This document shows, piece after piece, positions 11,168 to 21,953 of a stretch of DNA of 64,000 bases; the first letter of the stretch is position 1, and the number at the start of each line of letters is the position of its first letter. The notes under the pieces are model-generated. The model did not search any database. It had not been told where the DNA came from and saw only the letters and a list, made by a program, of their open reading frames with translations. This stretch comes from Synaphobranchus kaupii. Its lineage: Eukaryota; Chordata; Actinopteri; Anguilliformes; Synaphobranchidae. The position numbers and the translations under genes are program-made. Location of the stretch: positions 59,547,626 through 59,611,625 of the forward strand of contig CM056379.1 of NCBI GenBank assembly GCA_029718625.1, read 5' to 3'.

Positions 11168-12165
11168 CAGTGGCGATTTTAGCCTTTCCCTGCAGGGGGG
11201 GCAAGATTTGGACATGTGAAAAAAACTTCATATGATAAATCAATAGTGGGCAAGTAGACTACAGCGTATGTATCAGTAGTGAACAAGAATTCCAACATCC
11301 ACATAGCCAAACAACATGCCAATATTCGTTATCCTTAGCCAGCCTATAGGCCTACAGGATCTAAGCACCCGGCCAAACTATATGCCAACAACATGAACAA
11401 GTGAGAGTGAGCGCACTATATGCCAACGTCACACAGTGCGCGCAGCAGTTGCCGTTTAGTAATCACATGCATTGAAGACAGCACTGCAGCATGCACCGCC
11501 AGCAACACAGTATCACAGCATTGCAACTCTGTATCAAACCAGCAAAAAAACAAAATAGGCTTACTTAATATGGTGAATCAGAGCTTCCTGCTTTTCACTG
11601 CAGCCAACTTTAATCATTGTTATCCGTAAATATGTCTTGGGTTGTCTCAGAATTGAGAAACTGCGTTCAGCTGAGGCGGATGTGACCGGTATGGTCAGGT
11701 ATAGAACATAAACTTATTTCAACGTTAAAAACGCCTAATGCAGTCCCCTCTCTTGAAATAAAGTATATTTTCAAATGTTGACGTGACCTCGTTTTTGGCC
11801 TGTTCATTGGTTTTGTACATGGACACATTTGAAATTTTTTGAAATGTTTTTTTAAATTTTTTAAACAAAGTAATTCTCAATCGTCTTGCTTTGTCATTTC
11901 ACCATTTTGCAGCTGAGCGGTAGCCGTTGCTAAACGGACTCAACGGAAATAACGTTAGTTGCGATTACAAAGATTACAAAAAGTTTTTAGAGATCGTTAA
12001 TACACATTTATAATGATAACAATAACACAAATTCAGCAATAAAAAAAAAATCTAATCAAAAAATCTTTGATCATTTTTTAAAAGTCATTTTTTAAAAATC
12101 ACAGCTGACCAATCGGGGGGGGGGGCAAATGCCACCCATGCCCCCGTGTTAAATCACCTACGGTG
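11168..12165 (-). mobile_element. Decayed hAT element holding a C-terminal transposase fragment
   Basis: The left end CAGTGGCGATTTTAG and the right end, reversed CACCGTAGGTGATTT, are related. CTCAT flanks both sides (11163-11167 and 12166-12170). A run of G marks each subterminal region. A hAT dimerisation-domain fragment inside supports the superfamily, although the visible duplication is only 5-6 bp rather than 8. Confidence 0.6.
11561..11686 (-). pseudogene. hAT transposase C-terminal dimerisation domain fragment
   Basis: The minus-strand frame reads VTSASAERSFSILRQPKTYL and reaches a stop at 11561-11563. The SAxAERSFSxLRxxKTYLR signature is the hallmark of the hAT family C-terminal dimerisation domain, by which hAT transposases form multimers. 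The usual next block (TMxxERLxxLALL) is not recognisable, and no catalytic core is left in the element, so this is a remnant. Confidence 0.75.
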
Positions 12166-12294
12166 CTCATTATTGAACTTGCAGCAATGTATTGCAATGC
12201 AAATGAAAGCTGGGAATTACAACTGATGTCAGTCGTTTTGTCAATTTGCCAAGCAAAAAAGAGGGGGTGGAATCAACTTCGCGTTTTGATTTTA

Positions 12295-12560
12295 ACTATG
12301 AAGCTATTGTGGCCTACTGGTTGGAGTTGCTGCCTGTCATAGAGGATTTGGGTTTCGAGCCCAACAGGGCATAAGTTTGTTTTCGACAAAAACAATGTGC
12401 AACTGTTATACTATTCATTTATTAGACTGTTATTTTCACATTAACATACGTATTTTTATTGGAAAGGCAAAAGACATTTCCAATATTAACTGTTCAATGT
12501 TTCATTTGTACTACAGCGAAATGATGAAAGTCAGATGACACCACTTCAGGTAACGTTACG
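12295..12560 (+). repeat. tRNA-derived SINE, copy 1
   Basis: A tRNA-like head at 12305-12372 has an A-box-like CTACTGGTTGGAG and a B-box-like GGGTTTCGAGCCC. The body shares TTTTTATTGGAAAGGCAAA with the copy that follows in the same orientation. Head and tail are both degenerate. Confidence 0.5.
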
Positions 12561-12639
12561 CAGTATGGAAAGAAATGTTCCATTTGCTGTTGACACTGAC
12601 AAATGGCCTATAGCCTATATCACGTGACTGTACCAACAA

Positions 12640-12880
12640 CCTTTGATGTAGTGGTAAGCATCAAGCCTTACTATGCGAGAGACCTGGGTTCGATCCCCGC
12701 CTGCCTGGTACTAAAGTATAATTTCATTTTGGACTAAAAGTGTGCACATGTTCTGGTTTTCTCATACAATAATTTTTTTTTATTGGAAAGGCAAAGACAT
12801 GTTTACAATATTAACTCTTCACTTGTAGCCTGTTACTTAAACAATTCAGTCACTGGACACCACAGCAGTTATGCAATAGC
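12640..12880 (+). repeat. tRNA-derived SINE, copy 2
   Basis: The head at 12645-12706 has A-box-like TAGTGGTAAGC and a clean B box GGGTTCGATCCCC. The body repeats TATTGGAAAGGCAAAGACAT and AATATTAACT(C/G)TTCA from copy 1. The cloverleaf does not close well in the anticodon arm, so I do not call a tRNA gene. Confidence 0.5.
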
Positions 12881-13305
12881 TAACATTATGGGAACAGGTA
12901 TCCCATGGCCATTTGTCAAGCAAAGAAAACATTTTTAACACAGAATATCATCTGGTTAATATTGCGCTGTTGAATTAATGTAAAACAATCTATAAATAAC
13001 AGTGACAGACTACATGTTTTCACAAACGGTTTTAAAGACGGTCATTACAGAAAAGCCGACATAGTTCGGTAGGCTATCGCTACCACTGCACATACACTTA
13101 CAGTAGGCTACCGGGAAAAGCATCCATGCGTTGTGTAGGCCTACCTATGTTGTCATTTCTTTATTCATTTGTGACAAAAAAAATGTGCACTTCAGCTCTT
13201 TTTACTTTATGCTTTTCACACAACACAATGTGACCATAAAAATGATGTAGGCCTACTAGAAAAATTACAAATTTACGATAATACATGATAATTTATGATA
13301 GCCTA

Positions 13306-13665
13306 CTATAAGCTGCAATCCCTTAAGTCTACAGGTGGATCCCACTGTTCACTGGCATTACTTGTGGTTTTAACATTGGTGTGACTCACCGTGGCTGGTG
13401 TTTCAACATTCTCAAAAATCTGATCGGGCAAAACTGTCATAATGGTTTGTACAGTGCCAATTACAGTGCACCCTGGAAAAACAATGTCATGATCAGTTGG
13501 GTTTGAAACGTCAATTGTAATGACTGGCAATACACCTCTCCTGACTGTGACTAGTGTATCATAAAACTCAAGATCATCTGGCCACTGCGGGTTCAGGTCT
13601 GGCTGAAATAGCATGGTCATATCCTCTTTAAAAGGCTGTGCAGCTACACGGAAGCTAATCTGCAT
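13306..13665 (-). pseudogene. Gypsy pol segment between protease and reverse transcriptase
   Basis: This frame continues the Gypsy polyprotein after the protease. It contains VSNPTDHDIVFPGCTVIGTV and ends in WDPPVDLRD, the stretch that normally precedes the reverse transcriptase of this fish Gypsy group. A frame break at about 13756 separates it from the protease frame. Immediately after it the retroelement stops: reverse transcriptase, RNase H and integrase are missing from the window, so this copy cannot act on its own. Confidence 0.75.
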
Positions 13666-13757
13666 GATACTGTGTTTTGAAACTGCAGCCCCCTCTTTCT
13701 TTGCTTTTACTGTATACTCATCTTCTTGCTCTGCACTAACAGCCTGTATAAAAGCTC

Positions 13758-14429
13758 CTACCTTCTTTTAAGACTTGGGAAAGCTTTCCTAACTGTGCTA
13801 TACAGCTTAGTCTTTTCAGTCTTTGTCAGGATGTGCTCAATAACATTAAAACCTATAATGGGATGAGACAGGTACCAGCCTTTCATTACCAGCACTGGAA
13901 TGATCAGTTCTTTTGCTTGGTCAGTTTCAGAGGCTAGCCAGAAAGTCATTTCAATCCATCCCGAGTAGGGCATTTCAGTTCCATTGGCGGCGGTTAATGT
14001 CAAATTATTCTGTGATTCAAGGATCTCAGAAATGTCCCTCAGCCTTGTAGCTGGTAAGTATTCTTCCTTCCATATTTCATAGATTATTGACACCTGAGAG
14101 CCTGTGTCCCATAGAGCTTGCAGGTGGTGACCATTCAGGTAACATTCTACAAGACACTGTCGGCCAACTAATGAGGTAACTTTGTGAGGGTGGCCAATTT
14201 GATCTAAAGAGGGCGCAGTATTGGCATCTCCCCCTTTACAGGAAGACATTTCTCTGGGGTTTGACAGGTGAGTGCATTTTTTCTTGTGTTCAGTCCAATT
14301 TTGTCTTTGACATGGTTTTAAACAATAAAGGGTCTCTCTACAAGATGAGTATTGTTTCAGTTTGTCAGGCGAGTCGACACTGCCACAATTTGCACAGTTT
14401 TGGGACTCTTTGCTAGTTACGGTTAACAC
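13758..14429 (-). pseudogene. Gypsy retroelement MYND finger plus aspartic protease
   Basis: The 223-codon frame has a MYND-type zinc finger at residues 12-52 (Cys pairs around NCANCGSV, YSSC, YCLKPC and a final His/Cys pair). It is followed by a retropepsin-like domain with the catalytic LWDTGSQVSII motif, DTG at residues 108-110. In such elements the protease processes Gag-Pol. Placing a MYND finger between the gag zinc knuckle and the protease is a feature of one fish Gypsy lineage. The frame is open throughout but is cut off from gag upstream and from the rest of pol downstream by frame breaks. The start codon is arbitrary, because the frame was originally part of a longer polyprotein. 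Confidence 0.85.
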
Positions 14430-14777
14430 CCGTCCCGTGGTGGTAACCGTTCCGTGTTTAAAGTGGCCTCTCTAGCCGGTCTGATCCCGCTAATTTTGCA
14501 TCCAGCTTGGAAATGTTCTCCACTTCCACATCGGTAACAGTGCATGCAGCGTTCATTTGCTCCTGTCTGCTGGCAGACAAAACACCTCCGTGGAGTGAAA
14601 CAAAGGACTGAGGGTCTCTATTTGGTCTAACTGCAGGTGGAGTATAGGGCTGTGACTGAAACCTTGCCTGCTGTAGAGTTTCTTTAATCTGAGACCTTTT
14701 AAAGATGCTACACCTGTCTTAAGCTCTTGTATATCTGTCAACAGTTCAGGGGAAAACTTTGGTTTGGCTTCCTTCAC
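14430..14777 (-). pseudogene. Gypsy gag C-terminal part with CCHC zinc knuckle
   Basis: Between the gag capsid frame and the MYND frame, the minus strand encodes CYRCGSGEHFQAGC at about 14498-14540, a C-x2-C-x4-H-x4-C nucleocapsid knuckle that would bind element RNA. The part at 14553-14777 is a Lys/Leu-rich linker (KLKTGVASLKG-like). Frame shifts lie on both sides of the knuckle. Confidence 0.75.
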
Positions 14778-14792
14778 AGGGCACTTCGCAGG

Positions 14793-15172
14793 TTAGCTAT
14801 CTTCTGACTGCACTACACTTACAATTGTGGCTGACTGTAGGGTGCTATGTTTCTTTTTGTTTCTTCTTTCAGTCTCATTAGCACAGGCAACGTTTAACCT
14901 CTCTAACAAAAACTCATTTGAGGTCTCAGTATCCTGTAGGTGAGGCTGCATGTCTATTCTGATACTATCATTCTGGAGACCGGGAAGTAATGTCTGTAAA
15001 CACATGCTCTGGACTAAAGCTGGGTTGTACTTAAGCCCTGACTCTGACTCTTGGGATGCAAACAGTAGTTTCTGCCTCAAATCTAAAACTCGCATGAGGA
15101 AACTCTGAGGGGTTTCTTTGCTGTTCTGCGCTTCATGTGCTGCATCTTTCCTCCGTATCAAGAGCTGTTTTA
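14793..15172 (-). pseudogene. Gypsy gag capsid, C-terminal half
   Basis: The frame carries SKETPQSFLMRVLDLRQKLL and a CLQTLLPGLQNDSIR block, typical of the capsid region of this fish Gypsy gag. It is the direct continuation of the gag half at 21953-22699: the other half ends in ELYKQ and this one resumes at QLLIRRKDAA, with a plus-strand LINE between them. The capsid would assemble the virus-like particle. This copy is interrupted and so inactive. Confidence 0.85.
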
Positions 15173-18100
15173 ACCGTCCCGCGTAAGGTAGTGTCGGTTT
15201 TAAGCGTACTGGCCGCAGTTTGCGTGATTTTAATTAGACCTCGTTGAACGCTGATCACATTATTTGCATTGCTAGTTTGTGTTTGTTCCGTGATTGGCTG
15301 TTTGTTAGATTGTTAGATTGACTAGGCTGTTAGTTTCGCGTTATTGTGCTTTTTAATTGGTAATACTTATTTATCCGTGTTTGCGAATTTTCTCACATAG
15401 CTGTTAACCACTTGCAATCAGCTGTGTGCATTTCAAAAGACATCTGGAAGAGCGACTACTATATAGACTGAATTTACACGTTAACTTTTCAGAGTGCTGC
15501 ATCTTTCCTCCGTATCAAGAGCTGTTTTAACCGTCCTGCGTAAGGTAGTGTCGTTTTTAAGCGTACTGGCCGCAGTTTGCGTGATTTTAATTAGACCTCG
15601 TTGAACGCTGATCACATTATTTGCATTGCTAGTTTGTGTTTGTTCCGCGATTGGCTGTTAGATTGTTAGATTGAATGCTGATCATATTATTTCCATTGCT
15701 AGTTTGTGTTTTGTTCCGCGATTGGCTGTTTGTTAGATTGTTAGATTGACTAGGCTGTTAGTTACGCGTTATTGTGCTTTTTAATTGGTAATACTTATTT
15801 ATCCGTGTTTGCGAAGTTTCTCACACAGCTGTTAACCACTTGCAATCAGCTGTGTGCATTTCAAAAGACATCTGGAAGAGCGACTACTATATAGACTGAA
15901 TTTACACGTTAACTTTTCAGAGTGCTGCATCTTTCCTCCATATCAAGAGCTGTTTTAACTGTCCTGCGTAAGGTAGTGTCGTTTTTAAGCGTACTAGCCG
16001 CAGTTTGCGTGATTTTAATTAGACCTCGTTGAACGCTGATCACATTATTTGCATTGCTAGTTTGTGTTTGTTCCGTGATTGGCTGTTTGTTAGATTGTTA
16101 GATTGACTAGGCTGTTAGTTTCGCGTTATTGTGCTTTTTAATTGGTAATACTTATTTATCCGTGTTTGCGAATTTTCTCACATAGCTGTTAACCACTTGC
16201 AATCAGCTGTGTGCATTTCAAAAGACATCTGGAAGAGCGACTACTATATAGACTGAATTTACACGTTAACTTTTCAGAGTGCTGCATCTTTCCTCCGTAT
16301 CAAGAGCTGTTTTAACTGTCCTGCGTAAGGTAGTGTCGTTTTTAAGCGTACTAGCCGCAGTTTGCGTGATTTTAATTAGACCTCGTTGAACGCTGATCAC
16401 ATTATTTGCATTGCTAGTTTGTGTTTGTTCCGTGATTGGCTGTTTGTTAGATTGTTAGATTGACTAGGCTGTTAGTTTCGCGTTATTGTGCTTTTTAATT
16501 GGTAATACTTATTTATCCGTGTTTGCGAATTTTCTCACATAGCTGTTAACCACTTGCAATCAGCTGTGTGCATTTCAAAAGACATCTGGAAGAGCGACTA
16601 CTATATAGACTGAATTTACACGTTAACTTTTCAGAGTGCTGCATCTTTCCTCCGTATCAAGAGCTGTTTTAACCGTCCTGCGTAAGGTAGTGTCGTTTTT
16701 AAGCGTACTGGCCGCAGTTTGCGTGATTTTAATTAGACCTCGTTGAACGCTGATCACATTATTTGCATTGCTAGTTTGTGTTTGTTCCGCGATTGGCTGT
16801 TAGATTGTTAGATTGAATGCTGATCATATTATTTCCATTGCTAGTTTGTGTTTTGTTCCGCGATTGGCTGTTTGTTAGATTGTTAGATTGACTAGCCTGT
16901 TAGTTACGCGTTATTGTGCTTTTTAATTGGTAATACTTATTTATCCGTGTTTGTGAATTTTCTCACATAGCTGTTAACCACTTGCAATCAGCTGTGTGCA
17001 TTTCAAAAGACATCTGGAAGAGCGACTACTATATAGACTGAATTTACACGTTAACTTTTCAGAGTGCTGCATCTTTCCTCCGTATCAAGAGCTGTTTTAA
17101 CCGTCCTGCGTAAGGTAGTGTCGTTTTTAAGCGTACTGGCCGCAGTTTGCGTGATTTTAATTAGACCTCGTTGAACGCTGATCACATTATTTGCATTGCT
17201 AGTTTGTGTTTGTTCCGCGATTGGCTGTTAGATTGTTAGATTGAATGCTGATCATATTATTTCCATTGCTAGTTTGTGTTTTGTTCCGCGATTGGCTGTT
17301 TGTTAGATTGTTAGATTGACTAGGCTGTTAGTTACGCGTTATTGTGCTTTTTAATTGGTAATACTTATTTATCCGTGTTTGCGAAGTTTCTCACACAGCT
17401 GTTACCCACTTGCAATCAGCTGTGTGCATTTCAAAAGACATCTGGAAGAGCGACTACTATATAGACTGAATTTACACGTTAACTTTTCAGAGTGCTGCAT
17501 CTTTCCTCCATATCAAGAGCTGTTTTAACTGTCCTGCGTAAGGTAGTGTCGTTTTTAAGCGTACTAGCCGCAGTTTGCGTGATTTTAATTAGACCTCGTT
17601 GAACGCTGATCACATTATTTGCATTGCTAGTTTGTGTTTGTTCCGTGATTGGCTGTTTGTTAGATTGTTAGATTGACTAGGCTGTTAGTTTCGCGTTATT
17701 GTGCTTTTTAATTGGTAATACTTATTTATCCGTGTTTTCAAATTTTCTCACATAGCTGTTAACCACTTGCAATCAGCTGTGTGCATTTCAAAAGACATCT
17801 GGAAGAGCGACTACTATATAGACTGAATTTACACGTTAACTTTTCAGAGTGCTGCATCTTTCCTCCGTATCAAGAGCTGTTTTAACCGTCCTGCGTAAGG
17901 TAGTGTCGTTTTTAAGCGTACTGGCCGCAGTTTGCGTGATTTTAATTAGACCTCGTTGAACGCTGATCACATTATTTGCATTGCTAGTTTGTGTTTGTTC
18001 CGCGATTGGCTGTTAGATTGTTAGATTGAATGCTGATCATATTATTTCCATTGCTAGTTTGTGTTTTGTTCCGCGATTGGCTGTTTGTTAGATTGTTAGA

Positions 18101-18655
18101 TTGACTAGGCTGTTAGTTACGCGTTATTGTGCTTTTTAATTGGTAATACTTATTTATCCGTGTTTGCGAAGTTTCTCACACAGCTGTTAACCACTTGCAA
18201 TCAGCTGTGTGCATTTCAAAAGACATCTGGAAGAGCGACTACTATATAGACTGAATTTACACGTTAACTTTTCAGAGTGCTGCATCTTTCCTCCATATCA
18301 AGAGCTGTTTTAACTGTCCTGCGTAAGGTAGTGTCGTTTTTAAGCGTACTAGCCGCAGTTTGCGTGATTTTAATTAGACCTCGTTGAACGCTGATCACAT
18401 TATTTGCATTGCTAGTTTGTGTTTGTTCCGCGATTGGCTGTTAGATTGTTAGATTGAACGCTGATCATATTATTTCCATTGCCAGTTTGTGTTTTGTTCC
18501 GCGATTGGCTGTTTGTTAGATTGACTAGGCTGTTAGTTTCGCGTTATTGTGCTTTTTAATTGGTAATACTTATTTATCCGTGTTTGCGAAGTGTCTCACA
18601 CAGCTGTTAACCACTTGCAATCAGCTGTGTGCATTTCAAAAGATCTGGAAGAGCG
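15138..18655 (+). repeat. Nine-unit tandem 5' array of the L2 LINE
   Basis: Units begin at 15138, 15495, 15923, 16280, 16637, 17065, 17493, 17850 and 18278, each starting TGCTGCATCTTTCCTCC. The first eight are exactly 357 bp (S) or 428 bp (L) in the order S L S S L L S L. The ninth is L-type and passes into the LINE body. L differs from S by an internal duplication of about 71 bp around TTCCGCGATTGGCTG. The first 31 bp of every unit equals the flanking gag sequence. Variants such as CCGTAT/CCATAT and ACCGTCC/ACTGTCC recur in blocks, as expected from unequal crossing-over. Confidence 0.95.
15262..18410 (+). promoter_or_regulatory. Repeated octamer, CCAAT and TATA-like motifs in each LINE monomer
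   Basis: Every unit holds a perfect octamer ATTTGCAT at offset 124 (15262, 15619, 16047, 16404, 16761, 17189, 17617, 17974, 18402). An inverted CCAAT box (GATTGGCTG) follows, and all but the last unit have a TATATAG stretch near the 3' end. The second sub-repeat of L units has lost the octamer (ATTTCCAT) but keeps the CCAAT box. A promoter role for the monomers is an inference from this motif order. Confidence 0.5.
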
Positions 18656-18737
18656 ACCGTCCCAGTTTTATGTGTGTTCTCCCTATCCCTGTCTGCTCTC
18701 TTCCCTTTAGAACCTGCTTCCAACGACGGGGCCCTCC

Positions 18738-21656
18738 ATGGCGACGCAACCCGTTCAACCTCCGCTACCCCTCGCTGACTCCCTGCGAGAACTTCACCGT
18801 CGCAGGGGGGCTCTGGAACTGCCAGTCTGCCACACGGAAAGCAGACTTCATCTCCGGCTATGCCTCCTTCCTGTCTCTCCAGTTTCTCGCCCTCACCGAA
18901 ACCTGGATTACACCGGACAACACGGCAACTCCCGCTGCCCTCTCCTCCTCCTTCTCTTTCTCTCACACCCCCCCGGCCGTCTGGTCGCGGAGGTGGTACT
19001 GGTTTGCTACTCTCCCCCTCATGGTCATTCTCTGTTCTCCCCCTCTCTGATATATCTATTACTAGTTTTGAATACCACTCTGTACTAATCAACCACCCTA
19101 TTAACCTGTACATTATAGTTGTTTATCGCCCTCCAGGTCCCCTGGGGTGCTTTCTCGATGAGCTCGACACCCTGCTCAGCTCCTTCCCAGAGGACGGCAC
19201 CCCGCTGATCCTCCTGGGAGACTTCAACATCCATCTAGATCCCAGTCTGCAGCCTTTCTACCACTTCTCCGCTCCTTTGACCTCACCCTCCAACCCCCCC
19301 CCCCAACCCACAAGGCTGGCAACCTCCTAGACCTGGTCTTCCAGAGGAACAGCCCCTGCTCTGATCTCACTGTTACCCCTCTCCATACCTCTGATCACCA
19401 CTTTATTTCTTTCTCTCTTCCTCTTGTTCCACACCGCCCTCCCCCTCCCCCCACCCCCACTGTCTCTGTCCGCCATAACCTCTGCTCCCTCTCACTCTCC
19501 TCTCTTGCTCCCTGTGTCACTGCTTCCCTCCCCCCTCTCAAATCCTTCTCTCAACTCCCCATCGACTCTGCATCCGACACCCTGCTCACAGCTCTCTCCA
19601 CATCACTTAACTCTCTCTGCCCTCTTGTCACTAGGCCCACACGCCCATCTCCTCCCTGCCCGTGGATGTCTGATGCCCTGCGCACCTCCAGGGCCGGTCT
19701 TCGCGCAGCAGAGAGGATGTGGAGGAAATCCAGAGACGCATCAGACCTCTCCTCCTACCAGTCTCTCCTAGCGGCGTTCTCTACAGCAGTCACCGCTGCC
19801 AAGGTAACTTACTATCACACTAAAATTCACAAATACAGTTTTAACCCCCGTCAATTGTTCTCCATCTTCTCCTCCCTCCTCAGCAAATCCCCTCCTGCTC
19901 CTCAATCCTCGTTCACTGCAGACGACTTCGCAGATTTCTTTGATGAGAAGATCGCAGACATCCGCAGCTCCTTCTGCCCCTCTCTCTATGCCCCCTCCCC
20001 TCACGGACACTGTTTTCCACTCTCTTCCTCTCTCTACACCTTCCGTGTCCCCCCCTTGCTTCTCCACCTTTTCTCCCCTTTCTGATACCGATGTATCCCA
20101 CCTCCTACTCTCCCATCGCCCCACTACCTGTGCCCTCGACCCTATCCCTTCATCTCTCCTCCAGGCAATCACCCCAGATATCCTCCCGTTTGTGACCTCT
20201 CTGGTGAACTCTTCCCTGACCTCTGGCTGCTTCCCCTCATCCTTCAAGAGAGCCCACATCACCCCGATCCTGAAAAAACCCACGCTGGACCCCTCCAACA
20301 TCCAAAACTATAGACCGGTATCTCTTCTTCCTTTTCTTTCCAAAACTATTGAACGTGCTGTTTCTAACCAACTGTCTTCTTTCCTTACCCAGAACAACCT
20401 ACTAGACCCCCACCAGTCCGGCTTCAGACCTGGCCACTCAACGGAGACCGCACTCCTCTCCATCAGCGAGATGCTTCACGCAGCTCGGACAGCCTCCCTC
20501 TCCTCTGTGCTAATACTCCTAGACCTCTCTGCCGCCTTCGACACCGTAGATCACTCCATCCTCCTGTCGTCCCTGTCTGCAGCGGGGATCGGCGGCTCGG
20601 CCCTGGCCTGGATTGAGTCCTACCTCTCGGAGCGCTCCTCCCAGGTTGCTTGGGCTGGTAAAGTATCGGCACCCCTTACCACAGGAGTCCCCCAGGGCTC
20701 AGTCCTTAGTCCCCTCCTTTTCTCCATCTACACCAAATCCCTTGGCCCTGTTATCACTGCTCATGGTCTTTCTTACCACTGCTATGCTGACGATACTCAA
20801 CTCTTTCTCTCCTTCTCACCCTCTGACACTCAGGTGTCAGCCCGCATCTCCGCTTGCCTGAGAGACATCCAGAACTGGATGGACAACCACCATCTGAAGC
20901 TCAATCCAGGCAAGACTGAGCTCATCTACATTCCTGCTCTAACCTCTCCCCCTCTCAATCTCTCAATTTCCCTAGGGGACACTCCACTGACCCCAACGCC
21001 CTGTGCCAGGAACCTCGGAGTGGTGATGGACAACAGGCTGTCCCTCTCCGAGAACATCGCAGTGGTAACCCGGGCGTGCAGGTTCTTCCTGTACAACATC
21101 AGGAGAATCCTCACCACCCACTCAACCCAGCTCCTGGTCCAAGCGACGGTGCTGTCCCGCCTGGACTACTGCAACTCTCTCCTGGCTGGCCTGCCAGCAT
21201 CGGCCATTAGACCCCTTCAGCTTATCCAGAACGCAGCAGCGCGCCTGGTCTTCAACCTCCCCCGACACTCCCATGTCACCCCCCCTGCTCATTGACCTCC
21301 ACTGGCTACCTGTGATGGCTCGCATCAAATTCAAAACATTGGTGCTCGCCTTCCAGGCAGTCCGAGGATCAGCCCCTCCATACCTCCAAAAGCTCATCAG
21401 ACCCTACACACCTACCAGATCCCTGCGTTCCGCCTCCTCAGGACGACTGGTACCCCCCCCCCCACTTCATACTAGCACCCCCCCCCCCCACTTCATACTA
21501 GCACCCGGTCTCGACGTCTGTCTGTCCTGGCCCCACGGTGGTGGAATGAGCTCCCCGTGGAGGTCAGAACAACAGAAAGTCTGACCGCCTTCAAGCGCAG
21601 ATTGAAGACTCACCTCTTCAAGCTGCACCTCTCTTCACCCCTCCCTACCTCCTTGT
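18738..21656 (+). pseudogene. L2 LINE endonuclease/reverse transcriptase, frameshifted
   Basis: The likely start ATG is 18738 (MATQPVQPPLPLADSL...). A frameshift in the G run at 18805-18810 leads into the apurinic-type endonuclease domain (GLWNCQSATRKADF, LALTETWITPDN, then after another shift GRGGGTGLLLS, VVYRPPGPLG and LGDFNIHLD). The reverse transcriptase lies in an open frame at 19940-21295, with NYRPVSLLPFLSK, SGFRPGHSTETALL, GVPQGSVLSPLLF and the catalytic CYADDTQLF (YADD at 20783-20794). A last shift in a C run near 21280 precedes the C-terminal region (LHWLPVMARIKFKTL, then PRWWNELPVEVRTTESLTAF in another frame). The protein would nick target DNA and copy its own RNA. Breaks sit mostly in homopolymer runs, so sequencing error should be excluded for some of them. 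Confidence 0.9.
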
Positions 21657-21894
21657 GACCTCCCTTGATTGTGTTTTTCTGAATCCTTGTTTAAGTGGTT
21701 CAAGCTGCTAGTTTAATACTTAAGCTTACTTATTGGCTTACTGTTGTGCACGCCAATGATTGATATTGTGTGGTCCCCCCCCCCCCCCAAAAAACAAAAT
21801 AAAAAATAAAAAATCATACTGACTGCGCCTGGTGTTTGAAATCGTATTTACCTTTTAGGGTTGTTTTAACGCACTTGTTTCAAGTTGGAAAATG

Positions 21895-21953
21895 CACTAA
21901 TGTACGTCGCTCTGGATAAGAGCGTCTGCCAAATGACTTAAATGTAAATGTAA
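21895..21953 (+). repeat. L2 3' tail
   Basis: Contains GTCGCTCTGGATAAGAGCG, CTGCCAAATGACTTAAATG and a short TGTAAA repeat, the 3' end recognised by fish L2 reverse transcriptases. Closely related tails recur at 41107, 41508, 46769 and 47290. Confidence 0.85.

Larger units (their letters stand above)
15173..21953 (+). mobile_element. L2-clade LINE with 5' monomer array, inserted in Gypsy gag
   Basis: The element runs from the array through a single endonuclease/reverse-transcriptase ORF to a 3' tail that contains GTCGCTCTGGATAAGAGCG and ends in ATGTAAATGTAA units, as in fish L2 elements. The flanking minus-strand gag is continuous across it. A 6-bp imperfect target duplication (CTGTTT on the left, CTGCTT on the right) fits target-primed reverse transcription. 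At about 6.8 kb with a complete 5' region it is full length, but the ORF has decayed. Confidence 0.9.

Noticed and set aside
12645..12706. Functional tRNA gene
   Set aside because: The B box is good, but the anticodon and acceptor arms do not pair properly and the body matches a SINE copy next to it.
18607..20301. Long minus-strand open frames, up to 177 codons
   Set aside because: They are antisense shadows of the L2 LINE coding region; the plus strand has the RT and endonuclease motifs.
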